Notes under the pieces: model-generated
What the model was told of the DNA's origin: nothing
Databases searched by the model: none
What the model saw: only the letters and a program-made list of their open reading frames with translations
Source of the DNA: Triops longicaudatus
Lineage: Eukaryota > Arthropoda > Branchiopoda > Notostraca > Triopsidae
NCBI GenBank assembly: GCA_022885665.1
Contig: JAGQDJ010000028.1
Location: 372,001 to 436,000, forward strand
Direction: 5' to 3'
Length of the DNA: 64,000 nucleotides
Program-made: the position numbers and the translations under genes
Shown: positions 62,001 through 64,000 of the stretch, piece after piece
How the letters are laid out: the number at the start of each line of letters is the position of its first letter
Position numbering within the stretch: the stretch's first letter is position 1

Positions 62001-64000
62001 TGTTGTGCAATTTAAATAAAAATGTGCTAGATTGCTATTAACTATGAAACTATGATTTGCTTCCTATGAAAACGAACTCATAAGTTACACTGAAATGACA
62101 ATATTGTGACGCGCTCTTTCGTCGTGGGTACGATTTTAGCACGTCGGGTCTTTAAAGGAACGGGGTTTTACGCACGTATTCGTGTTCTACTGTTGAAGGG
62201 GGATAGCTCTGCCCTGTGCAGCCCAACTTAGCAATTCATACTCAACTCTTCTTCAACTCAGCAACTCATACTCAACTCTTCTTCAACTCCGACTCTACCA
62301 CTACTCTTCAACTCCTCTTCTACTTATAGCAGAGCACGGGCCCGCCAAGTCAACTTGGTCTACGTGCCTAACCATGCTGACTCGGTGGACGCCGGTCATC
62401 CTACTCCCAGCATCCGAGTCTCACATGCAAGGGGCCCCGGATGATGGGCTTCGGGTGGCCGGATGCCGCGTCACATAAATTTTAAGCAAGCCTAAGCACA
62501 TTCTTTCGTTACATTACAAACCTAAACAAATTCTTTCGTTACAATATGAGAGCAAATCTTTCAGTGTCAATATTTCGAAGTACGAAAACACAGAACGTTA
62601 CCTCAAGCCAGCGAACATTCCAGTGAAACATCCGTAAGAGAATGGAATCCGAGCTATAATACTCTTCATCTATCGTAGAAGAACTTTTCACTACAACATT
62701 TTGGTCCACGTGAGCCGCGCGAGACAATATAGACCTTGGAGCTATCACTGCTGTGCGTTTTGACACGACCGAGTTGGACGGAGTAGTCAAGTCAGCAAAC
62801 GATACACGTTTTGGAGCACGGAGCTCCTCCGTGCGAACCAAATCTTTTCCCACGTGACCTTCTGCGGGGCTTTTCGGACGTGAACTAGTCGATTTTTGCC
62901 CCGAATCAGTCCTCTTTTCTACCGTGCATGGAACGGGTACAGATTCCAGAAAAATAGCTCCACGATTTTTTGTCGTAACCTTAGCTTTCACCGTTGCGGG
63001 TACCCTGGACTTGGACCGCGAGGCCTCTTTTGACTCAGATGCAGCATCAGAAGATTTCGATGACGATTCTTTCTTCTTTGTTGAGGAAACCGTTGGTGTT
63101 GATGTAGACGTGCTGGAACCATGAGGACTTTTGCCAGATCGCTGACCCAGAATTGTTAACTCGGGTGTTGTGACGGTTTTCACACTGCTTTTGTAGCCTT
63201 CCAAGCCGAACTGCTTCTTCATACGATCTTTGACGGACTCACCTTTCTTGCTTCTACTCGTCGATACCTTTGCCTTAGGTTTCTGTTTCTTGGGACTAGA
63301 CGGTCCTTTCTTCCCGTAAAAGTTAGAAGAACTTAGCGTTGAAGTGCCTCGCCTGTATAAAGGTTTAGGTTCACAAAATTTCGCTTTCGTCGGCGACAGT
63401 TTGAACCGTTTTTTTGGAGGGGCTTCGTCTGTAGTTCGTCGCTCCTCCTTGACGATCCGCTTCCGTGCAGCAGTATGTGTCTCTTCGTCTCGAGCATCTT
63501 TATTTGACTCTTCTTCCGGAGAAGGTTGATGTGACTCATCTTCTTGAACAGCTTGATGCGGTTCTTCTTCCTCATCATCATTATCGTCACTTTCATCTTT
63601 ACCCACCCCTTCATAAAACGCTTGAGACAGTTCAGGAAACCAGTCATCTTTTTGTTGGTCTGCAGCAGATGGCCTCGGAGATGATGCCGTACTCGTAGAC
63701 GGTACTGGAGGCGAAGGAGATCTTCTTTTCTCACTTACAGTTTCTTTCGCAATAGGAATAGGACTTGATGCTCTGGCTGCCACAGCGTCTTTTTCATGAG
63801 GAGGTGTAGGAGGACGGACTTCGAGCTCGATAACTGAAATGTCATCGTCTGCCTCGCTGTCGTTGTCATCAGAATGATGGAAGGGCTCCGGATCAAAAGG
63901 TTCCTCTTTAATTGGAACATTTGGATGCAAATCTTCATAAACAATTAGTACGTCGTCTGACTGACTATACAAATAGCTGTAATCCTCGTCCTCATCGTCG
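59007..64000 (-). CDS. Setx: Senataxin/Sen1-type superfamily 1 helicase, 5' part beyond the window
   Basis: RNA/DNA helicase that resolves R-loops and aids transcription termination. In-phase exons: 59007-59123, 59243-59450, 59510-59907, 59987-60140, 60197-60480, 60563-61455, 61510-61771, 62602->64000. The most N-terminal visible part (62602-64000) is acidic, Ser/Pro/Lys-rich and disordered, and still open at the window edge. It is followed by the Sen1 entry block (WNVRWLE, then YEMWARISRDWEE). Helicase motifs in order: GPPGTGKTHT (Walker A), LLCAPSNAAVDEIVMRL, IIDEASQ (Walker B), VMIGDPEQLPATV, MLDTQYRMHPEI, VDGFQGREKDVIIFSCVRA and LNVALTRAR. A coiled segment of about 90 residues (exon 60197-60480) lies between motifs Ia and II, as in Sen1 helicases. 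The C-terminus ends shortly after the helicase core. Convergent with ksr, 166 bases apart. Confidence 0.92.
62231..62290. repeat. 30-bp tandem repeat, two copies, pyrimidine-rich
   Basis: The units 62231-62260 and 62261-62290 (core ACTCAACTCTTCTTCAACTC) differ at two positions. Degenerate continuation (CTACTCTTCAACTCCTCTTC) follows to about 62320. Confidence 0.85.
62491..62550. repeat. 30-bp direct repeat, two diverged copies
   Basis: The core CCTAAGCACATTCTTTCGTT (62491-62510) recurs 30 bases later as CCTAAACAAATTCTTTCGTT. It lies in the same senataxin intron as the other 30-bp repeat but has an unrelated sequence. Confidence 0.7.

Larger units (their letters stand above)
61772..62601 (-). 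other. Unusually long senataxin intron (830 nt)
   Basis: All other introns of this gene are 53-120 nt. This one holds two groups of 30-bp tandem repeats and a GC-richer stretch at 62330-62470, flanked by ordinary AT-rich sequence. No open frame of note was seen. Confidence 0.7.

Overview
This is a gene-dense animal nuclear contig. Genes are split into many exons joined by very short introns (mostly 45-75 nt) with GT/AG ends, and base composition is moderately AT-rich. The gene set (a BTB/AT-hook/Psq Pipsqueak factor, a Frizzled2-like Wnt receptor ending in SHV, a DEG/ENaC channel, a thioester alpha-2-macroglobulin) is arthropod-like. Short introns with this content fit a small-genome crustacean such as a water flea, but the species is inferred, not shown. 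Exon models below were joined by hand: splice sites were read from the sequence and reading phase was checked across each junction.

Layout. 1-6242 (-): secreted alpha-2-macroglobulin/TEP, running off the left edge, with an intact GCGEQ thioester. 6753-7689 (-): ribosomal protein S20. 8737-10945 (-): glucose-6-phosphate isomerase. 11603-15157 (-): NOSTRIN-type F-BAR/SH3 protein. 15819-17286 (-): an unrecognised acidic protein. 17.3-19.9 kb: no supported gene. 19934-20736 (+): p23 Hsp90 co-chaperone, convergent with 21075-26422 (-): GIGYF translational repressor (18 exons, about 1329 aa). 26.4-28.1 kb: intergenic, with a Tigger/pogo-like repeat end. 28141-30419 (-): DEG/ENaC channel. 30857-32322 (-): mitochondrial HEMK1-type release-factor methyltransferase. 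32.3-38.2 kb: mostly non-coding, ending in the fz2 promoter and 5' UTR. 38216-40309 (+): intronless fz2-like coding region. 43273-46858 (-): pipsqueak. 49030-51369 (-): ACSF3 malonyl-CoA synthetase. 51.4-56.4 kb: repeat-bearing intergenic region with a 647-bp inverted-repeat element. About 56503-58840 (+): KSR-type pseudokinase. 59007 to beyond 64000 (-): senataxin-type helicase, convergent with KSR and running off the right edge.

Most of these are conserved housekeeping or signalling genes and do not form a functional cluster. No new multi-gene system was found. The least explained items are the possible extra bait-region exon of the macroglobulin, the uncharacterised 467-aa gene with two possible hydrophobic C-termini, the heavily degenerate KSR pseudokinase, the pipsqueak intron made of U-rich and UG-repeat sequence, a perfect 68-bp tandem duplication ending in a splice donor, and the inverted-repeat element at 52.3-53.0 kb.
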